Source of the DNA: CAYWGR01 sp964458015
Lineage (GTDB): Bacteria; Planctomycetota; Planctomycetia; Pirellulales; Thermoguttaceae
Reading direction: 5' to 3'
Assembly: GCA_964458015.1 (NCBI GenBank)
Contig: CAYWGR010000238.1
Span: 1 to 6,636, forward strand
Length of the DNA stretch: 6,636 bases
The notes beneath the pieces are model-generated. The model searched no databases and was not told where the DNA came from. It saw only the letters and a program-made list of their open reading frames with translations. Numbering within the stretch: the stretch's first letter is position 1; each line of letters begins with the position of its first letter. Below are positions 1 to 5,481 of this stretch, one piece after another. Made by a program: the position numbers and the translations under genes.

Positions 1-138
1 AAACGAGGTGGATTGCCGCAATTGCCGATATTCCGGCATGTAGCGGCCCGCCTGACGCATGAGCCACACCGGCGTTCGTTCGACCGGCTCTCGCCGGATC
101 GTTTTCATCAGTAAGCTGTTCGACCAGAGAGGAGGCAT
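1..138 (-). CDS. hemE: Uroporphyrinogen decarboxylase, N-terminal part (gene runs off the left edge)
   Basis: Reading the minus strand from the ATG at 136-138 gives an open frame of 46 codons that continues past base 1. Residues 22-38 read TPVWLMRQAGRYMPEYR, the N-terminal signature of uroporphyrinogen decarboxylase. The two arginines in RQAGR belong to the substrate-binding stretch of that family. The enzyme removes the four acetate carboxyls of uroporphyrinogen III to give coproporphyrinogen III in cytosolic haem synthesis. I chose the start at 138 because the residues before REPVERTPVW (NSLLMKTI) match the usual helix just before this motif. In-frame ATGs at 108 and 150 are alternatives, and none has a clear Shine-Dalgarno sequence. 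The gene lies downstream of cobO on the same strand, 158 bases away, behind an inverted repeat. Only the first tenth or so of the protein is visible. Confidence 0.9.
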   Translation of the reverse strand, partial: MPPLWSNSLLMKTIRREPVERTPVWLMRQAGRYMPEYRQLRQSTSF

Positions 139-148
139 GGAATTTAAC

Positions 149-207
149 ATTTCTGATTTTTGATGGATGATTTGCCGCCAGCACCTCATCAATCATAAAT
201 CAGAAAT
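149..207. repeat. AT-rich inverted repeat (22-base arms) between cobO and hemE
   Basis: Arms at 149-170 and 186-207 are reverse complements at 20 of 22 positions, around a GC-richer 15-base loop (171-185). In the minus-strand transcript the hairpin would end 10 bases before the chosen hemE start. It has no following T tract, so it does not look like a classical terminator. It may be a small non-autonomous repeat element or a translation-modulating structure in the hemE leader. Seeing more copies in the genome would favour the repeat-element reading. Confidence 0.75.
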
Positions 208-219
208 CATAAATTAGAA
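192..219. repeat. Tandem 14-base repeat, two copies
   Basis: ATCATAAATCAGAA (192-205) is followed directly by ATCATAAATTAGAA (206-219), 13 of 14 bases identical. The first copy overlaps the right arm of the inverted repeat, so the pair probably grew by slippage or stepwise duplication of that arm. Confidence 0.7.
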
Positions 220-223
220 ATCC

Positions 224-255
224 CCTACTGCTCGATTCCGGTGCGAGCCAAAACG
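224..255 (-). repeat. Duplicated 3' end of cobO, in frame, 72 bases downstream of the original
   Basis: Bases 224-255 match 296-327 at 29 of 32 positions. The second block is the end of cobO. Read on the minus strand, the copy encodes VLARTGIEQ plus the same TAG stop, exactly as in cobO. The three mismatches all fall in third codon positions and are synonymous (TTA/TTG, GCG/GCT, ACG/ACC). The offset is 72 bases, so the copy is in the same frame as cobO. Past the cobO stop the frame stays open for 23 codons and ends in the copy. Bases between the copies do not clearly resemble cobO. It looks like the remnant of a second, diverged cobO 3' end left by recombination. Confidence 0.8.
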
Positions 256-296
256 TATGATGGCACGGTCAAAATAGGTTGAGCCAAGTGTGCTGC

Positions 297-818
297 CTAC
301 TGCTCGATTCCCGTGCGCGCTAAAACGCCTTGGCGGTAGTAATGCTTGATTTCCTGCATTTCCGTGACCAGATCCGCCCGATCCAGCAGTCGGCGGTCGG
401 CGCCTCGGCCGGTCACGACCAGTTCGACGCCGTCAGGCCGGGCATCGACCAACTCCAGCAGTTCCTCGACAGGAAACAACCGCAGCATGGGGCCTAGGTT
501 CGCCTCATCGAGAACCACCAAGCGATAGCGGCCGGAGGTGATCGCTTCACGGCACTCGGCCAATCCGCGCCGCGCCAGGTCCAAATCCGCATCATCCGGC
601 CCCGTATTGCCGCGGATGAAATGGGGTTGGCCGTACTGACGCATCGTAATCCTATCGCCGAAACGCTCCAAGGCGGCCCGCTCGCTCGTGGCCTTGCCCT
701 TGGCGAATTGAGCAAAGAACACATTCCAGCCGGCCCCCGCGGCTCGGAGCGTGAGCCCCAGGGCCGCCGTGGTCTTGCCTTTGCCGTTGCCGGTGTAAAC
801 GTGAACGTAGCCCGACAT
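297..818 (-). CDS. cobO: Cob(I)alamin / corrinoid adenosyltransferase, CobO/BtuR family
   Basis: The enzyme transfers the adenosyl group of ATP to the cobalt of reduced corrinoids, giving adenosylated cobalamin in the cytosol, for synthesis and for salvage. The 173-residue product has the family's N-terminal P-loop TGNGKGKTT (residues 9-17) and a Walker B-like strand with D104-E105. It also has TGRGA (136-140) and the C-terminal ADLVTEMQEIKHYY block (148-161), and ends in ARTGIEQ. It is slightly shorter than enterobacterial BtuR (about 196), lacking the N-terminal arm. The ATG at 816-818 has a good GGAGG site at 826-830, seven bases away. It lies downstream of a B12-riboswitch-controlled gene pair on the same strand, but a hairpin with a T tract (862-893) stands between. 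Co-transcription is therefore possible but not certain. A copy of its 3' end lies just downstream. Confidence 0.95.
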   Translation of the reverse strand: MSGYVHVYTGNGKGKTTAALGLTLRAAGAGWNVFFAQFAKGKATSERAALERFGDRITMRQYGQPHFIRGNTGPDDADLDLARRGLAECREAITSGRYRLVVLDEANLGPMLRLFPVEELLELVDARPDGVELVVTGRGADRRLLDRADLVTEMQEIKHYYRQGVLARTGIEQ

Positions 819-861
819 CGTATGTCCTCCGTGACGAATGTTTTTTCCAAGGCCGCTATTT

Positions 862-893
862 CAAAAAGATAGCCGGGAGCTAACAGCTCCCGG
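862..893 (-). terminator. Perfect 9-bp hairpin with T tract after the PEP-CTERM gene
   Basis: CCGGGAGCT (873-881), loop AAC, AGCTCCCGG (885-893) form a perfect nine-pair stem. On the minus strand the stem is followed by CTATCTTTTT, giving the form of a rho-independent terminator about 90 bases after the DUF4465 gene stop and 44 bases before the cobO start. It could end the riboswitch-controlled transcript or attenuate read-through into cobO. The sequence also resembles the short GC-rich palindromes common between planctomycete genes, so it may be a repeat element that serves as terminator. Confidence 0.6.
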
Positions 894-982
894 AATGCAT
901 GGACCTTCCTCACTAAACCCGGGAGATAGGAACTTCCTGCTATTTTCCTTGAACACGTTATTTCGGCAGTAGCTCGAAACGA

Positions 983-1843
983 TTATCGCTTCCGTCGTTG
1001 CCAGCGCCAAGCCATGGCCGCCAGTCCGCTCAGCAGCAAGATGATGCTGCCTGGTTCCGGCACTGCCGCCGATGATAACGTCAAATTATCCATGGCGAAG
1101 TAGGCCGGGGTATTCATATAGGTGACACCGCTATAAGTACTGTTGTCTGACGAAGTCAGGTTAAAGGCAAGACTGCTTACATTGCCAAGGCTGCTCAGAT
1201 CAACCCACTGCCAGTTATTAACAACCGAACCGCCACTGGCCAAATAAAATTCCTTGGTCCCAGTTACGGCGCTATTATTGTAACCAGTAATTGTGAGACG
1301 AAACCAATCACTTGCCTTGAAAGCATTGGCGTAGGAGTTGCCTTCCTTTATTGCATGATAGGCATAAGCTGTATTGGTAAAGTAAGCGCCTGAAACAACT
1401 TGAGGAGTCGCAAAAGAGATCATTGGAGCGGTAATGTAGTAATCCATTCCAAACGATACGGCATAGGTGCTCGATGCATCGGTATCACCGACGGCCTTGG
1501 CGGCGCCCGTCTGTGAACTCACCACGCCGCCACCGGTAATCGCGCCGAATTCATGAAGATAACCGCTATCTCCGTAGTTGGCATTGTCGGTGACTTTAGA
1601 GTATGACCAACCTTCCCAATAGGGACTGGCATAATAGTTATTAAATGTAGCGGATCCGGCGGTAAAAGTCCGATCGGAGGAATCGGTAGGTAGAAGATTA
1701 GCGCCGTTTTCGTAATCAGAGCTAGTGAATGCAAGGCTATTGAAATCGACGATAGTCGCCGCACTCGTTGCCGTGCATGAAAGTCCGAAGTGAAGAACAC
1801 CCGTGAGCGCGCAAGCCCACAGTTTAAGAAAATTACTTGTCAT
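983..1843 (-). CDS. Exported DUF4465 protein with PEP-CTERM sorting signal; candidate cobalamin-binding surface protein
   Basis: The 286-residue product starts with a signal peptide (hydrophobic to about residue 28, SAA-type cleavage site). It ends with VPEPGS (261-266), a hydrophobic helix (267-279) and a basic tail (WQRRKR). This is the PEP-CTERM tripartite signal recognised by exosortase, so the protein should be exported and processed at the envelope. The middle matches my knowledge of DUF4465: FNNYY and YWEGWSYSKVTD (67-86), AITGGG (101-106), SDWFRLTITGYN (178-189), WQWVDLSSLG (211-220) and MNTPAYFAMDNL (243-254). I recall Bacteroidetes DUF4465-type lipoproteins being linked to B12 loci (BtuH), which would fit the riboswitch upstream, but that link should be checked. 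AGGAGG at 1855-1860 lies 11 bases before the ATG. The gene follows the DUF1559 gene by 86 bases. By eye it is less GC-rich than rpoD. Confidence 0.85.
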   Translation of the reverse strand: MTSNFLKLWACALTGVLHFGLSCTATSAATIVDFNSLAFTSSDYENGANLLPTDSSDRTFTAGSATFNNYYASPYWEGWSYSKVTDNANYGDSGYLHEFGAITGGGVVSSQTGAAKAVGDTDASSTYAVSFGMDYYITAPMISFATPQVVSGAYFTNTAYAYHAIKEGNSYANAFKASDWFRLTITGYNNSAVTGTKEFYLASGGSVVNNWQWVDLSSLGNVSSLAFNLTSSDNSTYSGVTYMNTPAYFAMDNLTLSSAAVPEPGSIILLLSGLAAMAWRWQRRKR

Positions 1844-1929
1844 CGAAAACGCTGCCTCCTGAGAAAATAGGGGTAAAACTGAGTTGAAAATTTCCGAAAA
1901 ACGGTGTTTGTTCTGGAACTTACACCTGC

Positions 1930-2871
1930 TTAAAAGACGCTGTTGATCACTTCTCCGCCAGAGCGGGAAAGAAGTGCCGCAAAAATCTTACTATCCAATT
2001 CCTCGGCGAGGAAATGCGATGATCCATCCACGAATACAAATTGAGCGCCGCCTGAATGATAACTGCCGAACTCTTGGCCGTAATCGCAGAATTCTCCGCC
2101 GGGGCTGGCAAAAGCACTTCCACAGGATCCCCAGGAAGGCGTTTTGGAAACATGGGCATTGACCGGAGCGCTCTGATCAAGGAAATTTTTGTGGCCTATC
2201 CAGATAGAATGCAATCCGTCAGCAACTTCGCCTGCCAGGATCGTCTGCGAACTGCCGTCGGAAATATCTTGCATTCCCAGTACTCGTTCACTGCTGGTTA
2301 AAAGCACTCCACGCGGCGAGTTATCCCCGCATTTGTTTGTGCAGCCAGTGCCGGGATAGCATCGCAATGCGCGCTCTCCCCAATTTCCCCCATAGTCGGT
2401 GCGAGCATACTTGGTGGTGGAGGAAGGTGTGTCGCCATTGGGCTTCAAGTAATCCTTGCTGGGCGAGGATGGACAAATAAAAACCGGAAGAACCGTCTGA
2501 CCGGCAATCAGATTGGAACTGTCCAAATAGGACTGCTTTTGATTGATGCTTTCAAAGAGAGGAAGCTGTTCGAGTCCTGGCAAAATGGCCGCCCCCCAAC
2601 TCAATGTCCATTTCGCTTTAATGGTAGCCGATGTCAAACTAGCTGCGCCTGCTCCGCCCCGGGGAAAAACTTGATAGGTGCCAAGATAGTTATGAACCGC
2701 CAACCCCATTTGCTTGAGATTGTTCATGCATTGGATCCGCCGCGCCGCCTCGCGGGCCGATTGCACGGCCGGCAACAAAAGCGAAATCAAAATGCCGATG
2801 ATCGTGATGACCACCAGCAACTCCACGAGCGAAAAGCCCGCGATGCGCGTTTTAGGGGTATGCCGAACCAT
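1930..2871 (-). CDS. DUF1559 pseudopilin-like protein (H-X9-DG), under a B12 riboswitch
   Basis: The 313-residue product has a type IV prepilin-like N-terminus: a short basic leader, then G12/F13 as the likely prepilin peptidase site. Next come FSLVELLVVITIIGILIS and E17 in the +5 position. The C-terminal block YHSGGAQFVFVDG has H272 and D282-G283 spaced by nine residues, the H-X9-DG signature of planctomycete DUF1559 proteins. RTDYGGN (157-163) and SDGSSQTILAGE (204-215) also fit the family. Six cysteines between 133 and 262 could form disulfides outside the membrane. The molecular role of DUF1559 is not settled, and planctomycetes carry many copies. I place the start at the ATG at 2869-2871 because it gives a normal leader length. 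The frame stays open to 3036, but that extension would run into the riboswitch. No clear Shine-Dalgarno site is visible. It is the first gene after the B12 riboswitch. Confidence 0.92.
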   Translation of the reverse strand: MVRHTPKTRIAGFSLVELLVVITIIGILISLLLPAVQSAREAARRIQCMNNLKQMGLAVHNYLGTYQVFPRGGAGAASLTSATIKAKWTLSWGAAILPGLEQLPLFESINQKQSYLDSSNLIAGQTVLPVFICPSSPSKDYLKPNGDTPSSTTKYARTDYGGNWGERALRCYPGTGCTNKCGDNSPRGVLLTSSERVLGMQDISDGSSQTILAGEVADGLHSIWIGHKNFLDQSAPVNAHVSKTPSWGSCGSAFASPGGEFCDYGQEFGSYHSGGAQFVFVDGSSHFLAEELDSKIFAALLSRSGGEVINSVF

Positions 2872-3035
2872 GACCGATTGCCGCACGAACCGATTGTCAA
2901 TGCTTCCGCCAATGGCAAAACCGCATAGGGCAATGCAATCACGGAAAAACAAAGGAAAATCGATCGAACGCGGTTTCCTTAAAAAACCGATTTCGCGAAC
3001 GGCCTCTCTCCCTCGCCTTGGGCCGCGAGTTTTCA
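2872..3035 (-). promoter_or_regulatory. Leader between B12 aptamer and DUF1559 start (putative expression platform)
   Basis: These 164 bases separate the aptamer from the ATG. In the minus-strand direction they hold a small stem CGGTTT/AAACCG (arms at 2984-2989 and 2971-2976). A second weak option is GGAAA/TTTCC (2974-2978 and 2954-2958), followed by TTTGTTTTT. Neither is a convincing terminator by eye. Near the ATG there is a direct repeat of CAATCGG but no purine-rich ribosome site. Whether the switch works on transcription or on translation cannot be decided here. Confidence 0.4.
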
Positions 3036-3216
3036 CGCTGGTAGGTCTTCTGGCTCCCGAGTTCGGGCCGACCCAGCCTTCTCACCGCCAAAAAGCGGTA
3101 ATGGCCAATCAGAACGGGTCGTCCTACTTCCTCGGTTACAGCGGCGGGGCCGCCCCGGATTTACACCGGGTTCCCTGTTTGTCGGCCGCTTCCACAGAAG
3201 CAACCGACCACCAACG
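3036..3216 (-). promoter_or_regulatory. Cobalamin (vitamin B12) riboswitch aptamer
   Basis: Read on the minus strand, bases 3175-3133 contain GGGAACCCGGTG, then AATCCGGGGCGGCCCCGC, then CGCTGTAACCG, the conserved core of the cobalamin riboswitch. Near the 3' end, AGCCAGAAGACCTACC (3056-3041) is the B12 box. The closing helix P1 can form between CGTTGGTGG (3216-3208) and CTACCAGCG (3044-3036), nine pairs including two wobbles. A local hairpin ACCGC/GCGGT lies in the peripheral arm. The order and spacing fit the family over 181 bases. Adenosyl- or aquo-cobalamin binding normally lowers expression of the downstream gene, here the DUF1559 gene and probably the DUF4465 gene behind it. Confidence 0.95.
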
Positions 3217-3234
3217 CACACGATAACGGCTCTC

Positions 3235-3262
3235 AATCTAGCAGATCCGACCGAGCTGTCAA
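3235..3262 (-). promoter_or_regulatory. Sigma-70-type promoter for the riboswitch transcript
   Basis: On the minus strand a perfect TTGACA (3262-3257) is followed after 16 bases by TAGATT (3240-3235). Transcription would start near 3227, about ten bases before P1 of the riboswitch. This placement fits an aptamer at the very 5' end of the RNA and supports a dedicated promoter for this unit. Confidence 0.7.
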
Positions 3263-3320
3263 GAACACGGTGCGAAAAATGAGAAAAGCCGGGCCGGCAA
3301 GTGGGTTAGGAAATTTTCAC

Positions 3321-3373
3321 AAAAAAACCGCTTGCGGCTTTGCCGGCCAAACCGGCTGAAACCGCAAGCGGTT
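3321..3373 (-). terminator. rho-independent terminator of rpoD (possibly bidirectional)
   Basis: AACCGCTTGCGG (3326-3337) and CCGCAAGCGGTT (3362-3373) pair perfectly over 12 bases, and the loop holds a second hairpin GCCGG/CCGGC (3342-3346 and 3352-3356). On the minus strand the stem runs straight into seven T (3327-3321), a strong terminator form 65 bases after the rpoD stop. On the plus strand AGTTTTT follows, so weak termination that way is possible. Both arms contain the intergenic repeat core CCGCAAGCGG. Confidence 0.85.
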
Positions 3374-3391
3374 AGTTTTTCTGGCCTTACG

Positions 3392-3407
3392 AAGCCGCAA
3401 GCGGCTT
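3392..3407. repeat. Short palindromic repeat, CCGCAAGCGG core
   Basis: AAGCCGC and GCGGCTT flank an AA loop, giving a seven-pair hairpin. The core CCGCAAGCGG recurs, in either orientation, at 3328-3337, 3362-3371, 5251-5260 and 6522-6531, always outside genes. Confidence 0.7.
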
Positions 3408-3437
3408 GTCCGGCGATGGCAGAGACTAAATATGTTC

Positions 3438-5018
3438 CTAGTCTAAAAACCCGACCAATTCCTGGCTCCGCGACGGCTGCTGAAGCTTGCGGACGGCCTT
3501 GGCCTCGATCTGACGGATACGTTCGCGGGTTACCTTGAAAATGTGGCCCACTTCTTCCAATGTGTAGCTGTAGCCGTCGCCTAGGCCGTAGCGAAGCTTG
3601 ATGATTTCGCGTTCGCGGTAGCTCAAGGTCTTCAAAACCTTGGCAATCCGGCTGCGCAACATCCCTTGAGCCGCGCCAATCGCCGGGCTGCGAGCGCCGC
3701 CGTCCGGCAGCAAGTCGCCGAAGTGGCTGTCCTCGCTATTGCCGACCGGCCGATCCAAGCTGATCGGGTAGCGGCTCATCGCCAACACGCGGCGCGCCTC
3801 TTCGACGCACGTGTCGCTGGCCTTGGCCGTTTCCTCGATCGTGGGCTCGCGCCCGAGCTTCTGCAACAGCTTGCGTGAAACGTTCCGCACACGCGACATC
3901 GTTTCGACCATGTGGACCGGAATGCGAATCGTCCGGCTCTGGTCGGCCACGGCCCGGGTGATGGCCTGGCGAATCCACCATGTGGCATACGTGCAGAACT
4001 TGAAGCCGCGGCGATACTCGAACTTGTCCACCGCCCGCATCAAGCCGGCATTGCCTTCCTGAATCAAGTCCAGGAAGCTCAGGCCGCGGTTGCGATACTT
4101 TTTGGCGATCGAGACGACCAATCGCAGGTTGCCTTCCGACAATCCGCGCTTGGCCTCTTGGTACTGGGCGTAAATCTGCTTGAGATACGCCACTCGTTTG
4201 CGAAGGCTGGTGGGCGATTCTTGCGTCGCGCGGAGAATGTTGCGATACTCGGCCACCCAAGGCTCGCGCTGCTTGCCGCGTGTCTTGCTCAAAGGATCGG
4301 CGTTGCTCTGACGAATCCGCTCGCGAAGTTCATCGACCCGGCGGCTGAACTCCTCCAAGGTCTTGATCATCGGCTCGATCCGCTGCGTCCGCAGACCCAA
4401 CTCCTCGACGAGATGGACGGCCCGACGGCGGCGGCGACCCAAACGGCGCCATGCGGCCCGGCGCTGGGCCGAATCGCGCGATTTGCTCGTCACGATGTTG
4501 TAGTCGCGAAGATTCCGCTTCAAAAGCGTTTCCAAGGTCCGCAAATTGTGCGGCAAACGCCCTAAAATCTGGTGTTTTTCAAGCTGATCGGTCACCGAGA
4601 CCTGAACCGTGCGGTCGAACGGCAACTCGCCGTCTTGTACGCGACGCAACACCTTCACGGCGGTCTGCATGACATAGTCGCATTCCAAAACCTTATGGCG
4701 GAACCGAGCTCGGGTAAGCTCGATCTGCTTGGCCAGCGCGACTTCCTGCTGACGGGTCAGCAAGGGAATCTCGCCCATTTGCGTCAGATACATGCGGACC
4801 GGATCGTCCGACCACGAGTCGTCATCCTCGACGCCGGCCAAAAGATCGTCGGCGTTGGGATCCAATTCGGGATCGTGTTCCTCGTCGTCGTCCAGGACGG
4901 CCCGATCCAGATCGTCATCCACGTCCAATCCCTCGACTGGATCATCCACCAGATCCAACGTCTCATCCGCCCGAGAGATCGGCTCATCATCCAGGCTGTC
5001 CAACAGTGCGTCGTACAA
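3438..5018 (-). CDS. rpoD: RNA polymerase sigma factor, RpoD/SigA (sigma-70) family
   Basis: The 526-residue product has all conserved sigma-70 regions. Region 1.2 is at about 71-103 (DDPVRMYLTQMGEIPLLTRQ). Region 2 runs from about 294 to 372, with the core-binding DLIQEGNAGLMRAVDKF (317-333) and the promoter-melting and -10-reading YATWWIRQAITR (344-355) and RTIRIPVHM (362-370). Region 3 follows, then region 4 (about 461-512) with the helix-turn-helix EEVGHIFKVTRERIRQIEAKA. It directs RNA polymerase to -35/-10 promoters and is probably the housekeeping factor. E. coli RpoD has 613 residues. Here region 1.1 appears replaced by about 65 very acidic residues rich in Asp, and a basic arginine-rich stretch (about 186-199) lies in the non-conserved region. 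The start codon is TTG (5016-5018), supported by GAGGAG at 5026-5031 seven bases away and by the absence of a nearby in-frame ATG. A second primary-like sigma factor cannot be excluded. Confidence 0.95.
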   Translation of the reverse strand: MYDALLDSLDDEPISRADETLDLVDDPVEGLDVDDDLDRAVLDDDEEHDPELDPNADDLLAGVEDDDSWSDDPVRMYLTQMGEIPLLTRQQEVALAKQIELTRARFRHKVLECDYVMQTAVKVLRRVQDGELPFDRTVQVSVTDQLEKHQILGRLPHNLRTLETLLKRNLRDYNIVTSKSRDSAQRRAAWRRLGRRRRRAVHLVEELGLRTQRIEPMIKTLEEFSRRVDELRERIRQSNADPLSKTRGKQREPWVAEYRNILRATQESPTSLRKRVAYLKQIYAQYQEAKRGLSEGNLRLVVSIAKKYRNRGLSFLDLIQEGNAGLMRAVDKFEYRRGFKFCTYATWWIRQAITRAVADQSRTIRIPVHMVETMSRVRNVSRKLLQKLGREPTIEETAKASDTCVEEARRVLAMSRYPISLDRPVGNSEDSHFGDLLPDGGARSPAIGAAQGMLRSRIAKVLKTLSYREREIIKLRYGLGDGYSYTLEEVGHIFKVTRERIRQIEAKAVRKLQQPSRSQELVGFLD

Positions 5019-5161
5019 AATGCAACTCCTCTAACTCGTTCCGGAACAATATGTCAATGATGTATGCTAGCCGGCGCAGGATTACCTGCCTTGAATCAAT
5101 TGAAATGAAATGAAACGTCTCTTGTAGAGAAAGGTTTATCTCAATACCAACCGTTCACTCT

Positions 5162-5191
5162 ATTATCCTACGAACGACGACCAAAATCCAA
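5162..5191 (-). promoter_or_regulatory. Candidate rpoD promoter
   Basis: On the minus strand TTGGAT (5191-5186) and GATAAT (5167-5162) are spaced by 18 bases, giving a leader of about 135 bases before the TTG start. The match is moderate. A perfect TTGACA also occurs at 5057-5052, but it sits too close to the start codon for a usable -10 box. Confidence 0.4.
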
Positions 5192-5250
5192 AAAATTCTA
5201 CCACCGAATTTCGACACCGACATGGAGGAATCGCTATTTGGCAAAGGATT

Positions 5251-5260
5251 CCGCTTGCGG
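5251..5260. repeat. Short palindromic repeat, CCGCTTGCGG
   Basis: Reverse-orientation copy of the CCGCAAGCGG core that recurs in intergenic DNA of this window. It has no T tract and no neighbouring gene end, so it is not acting as a terminator for a visible gene. Confidence 0.6.
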
Positions 5261-5335
5261 CGAGAATTCGTTCGCATCTCCTAAGAACCCTAATCGTTGC
5301 AGAGTCCCTAAGCGGTTTGGCATCACAGGAAGGGC

Positions 5336-5392
5336 AAAAAAACTAACGTCGGCAGGATGACAAACAAAAGTCTGCAATTGGCATCGCCCGAC
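5336..5392 (-). terminator. Possible terminator of an orphan minus-strand transcript
   Basis: GTCGG (5392-5388) pairs with CCGAC (5352-5348), and after a small internal loop GATG (5385-5382) pairs with CATC (5359-5356). On the minus strand, seven T (5342-5336) follow five bases after the stem. The loop is large (22 bases) and the T tract is displaced, so this is a moderate candidate. Confidence 0.4.
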
Positions 5393-5429
5393 AATACCTA
5401 GTCGCACCCCTGCAATCCGCTCTACCTTC

Positions 5430-5452
5430 GACCGGACCTTTTCCGTCCAGTC
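5430..5452. other. Eight-pair hairpin inside the orphan region
   Basis: GACCGGAC (5430-5437) and GTCCAGTC (5445-5452) pair over eight positions, one of them a wobble when read on the minus strand, around a seven-base loop. A flanking CCCTG/CAGGG pairing on the minus strand (5455-5451 and 5412-5408) could stack on it. It may be part of a structured RNA. Confidence 0.45.
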
Positions 5453-5481
5453 AGGGCAGACTCCAACTCACCGACAGGGCA

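Larger units (their letters stand above)
5019..5335. other. Upstream region of rpoD, no gene seen
   Basis: No coding frame is convincing here. It holds the rpoD ribosome site, a perfect palindrome GTTCCGGAAC (5038-5047), a short TGAAA run (5104-5114), a candidate rpoD promoter (5162-5191) and one CCGCAAGCGG repeat (5251-5260). Confidence 0.6.

Noticed and set aside
1..108. hemE start at the ATG at 106-108
   Set aside because: It would leave only six residues before the REPVERTPVW block, shorter than usual for the family. Upstream residues NSLL fit the normal N-terminal helix. It was kept as an alternative.
494..913. 139-codon minus-strand frame overlapping the cobO start
   Set aside because: It is a frame shadow of cobO. 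The P-loop and family blocks are in the other frame, with a good ribosome site.
983..1843. Lipoprotein reading of the DUF4465 protein (Cys 23)
   Set aside because: The residues before the cysteine (GLSC) do not fit a normal lipobox, and a signal-peptidase I-type AxA site and a C-terminal PEP-CTERM signal are present.
2872..3036. Extension of the DUF1559 protein to an ATG at 3036
   Set aside because: It would add 55 residues before the prepilin leader and begin at the end of the riboswitch P1 helix. The ATG at 2871 gives a normal short leader before G/F.
3033..3236. 67-codon minus-strand frame across the riboswitch
   Set aside because: It coincides with the aptamer, whose RNA conservation explains the sequence, and the peptide shows no recognisable feature.
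3912..4565. 217-codon plus-strand frame inside rpoD
   Set aside because: It is a shadow of the GC-rich sigma factor gene, whose regions are fully conserved on the minus strand. It has no own ribosome site or motif.
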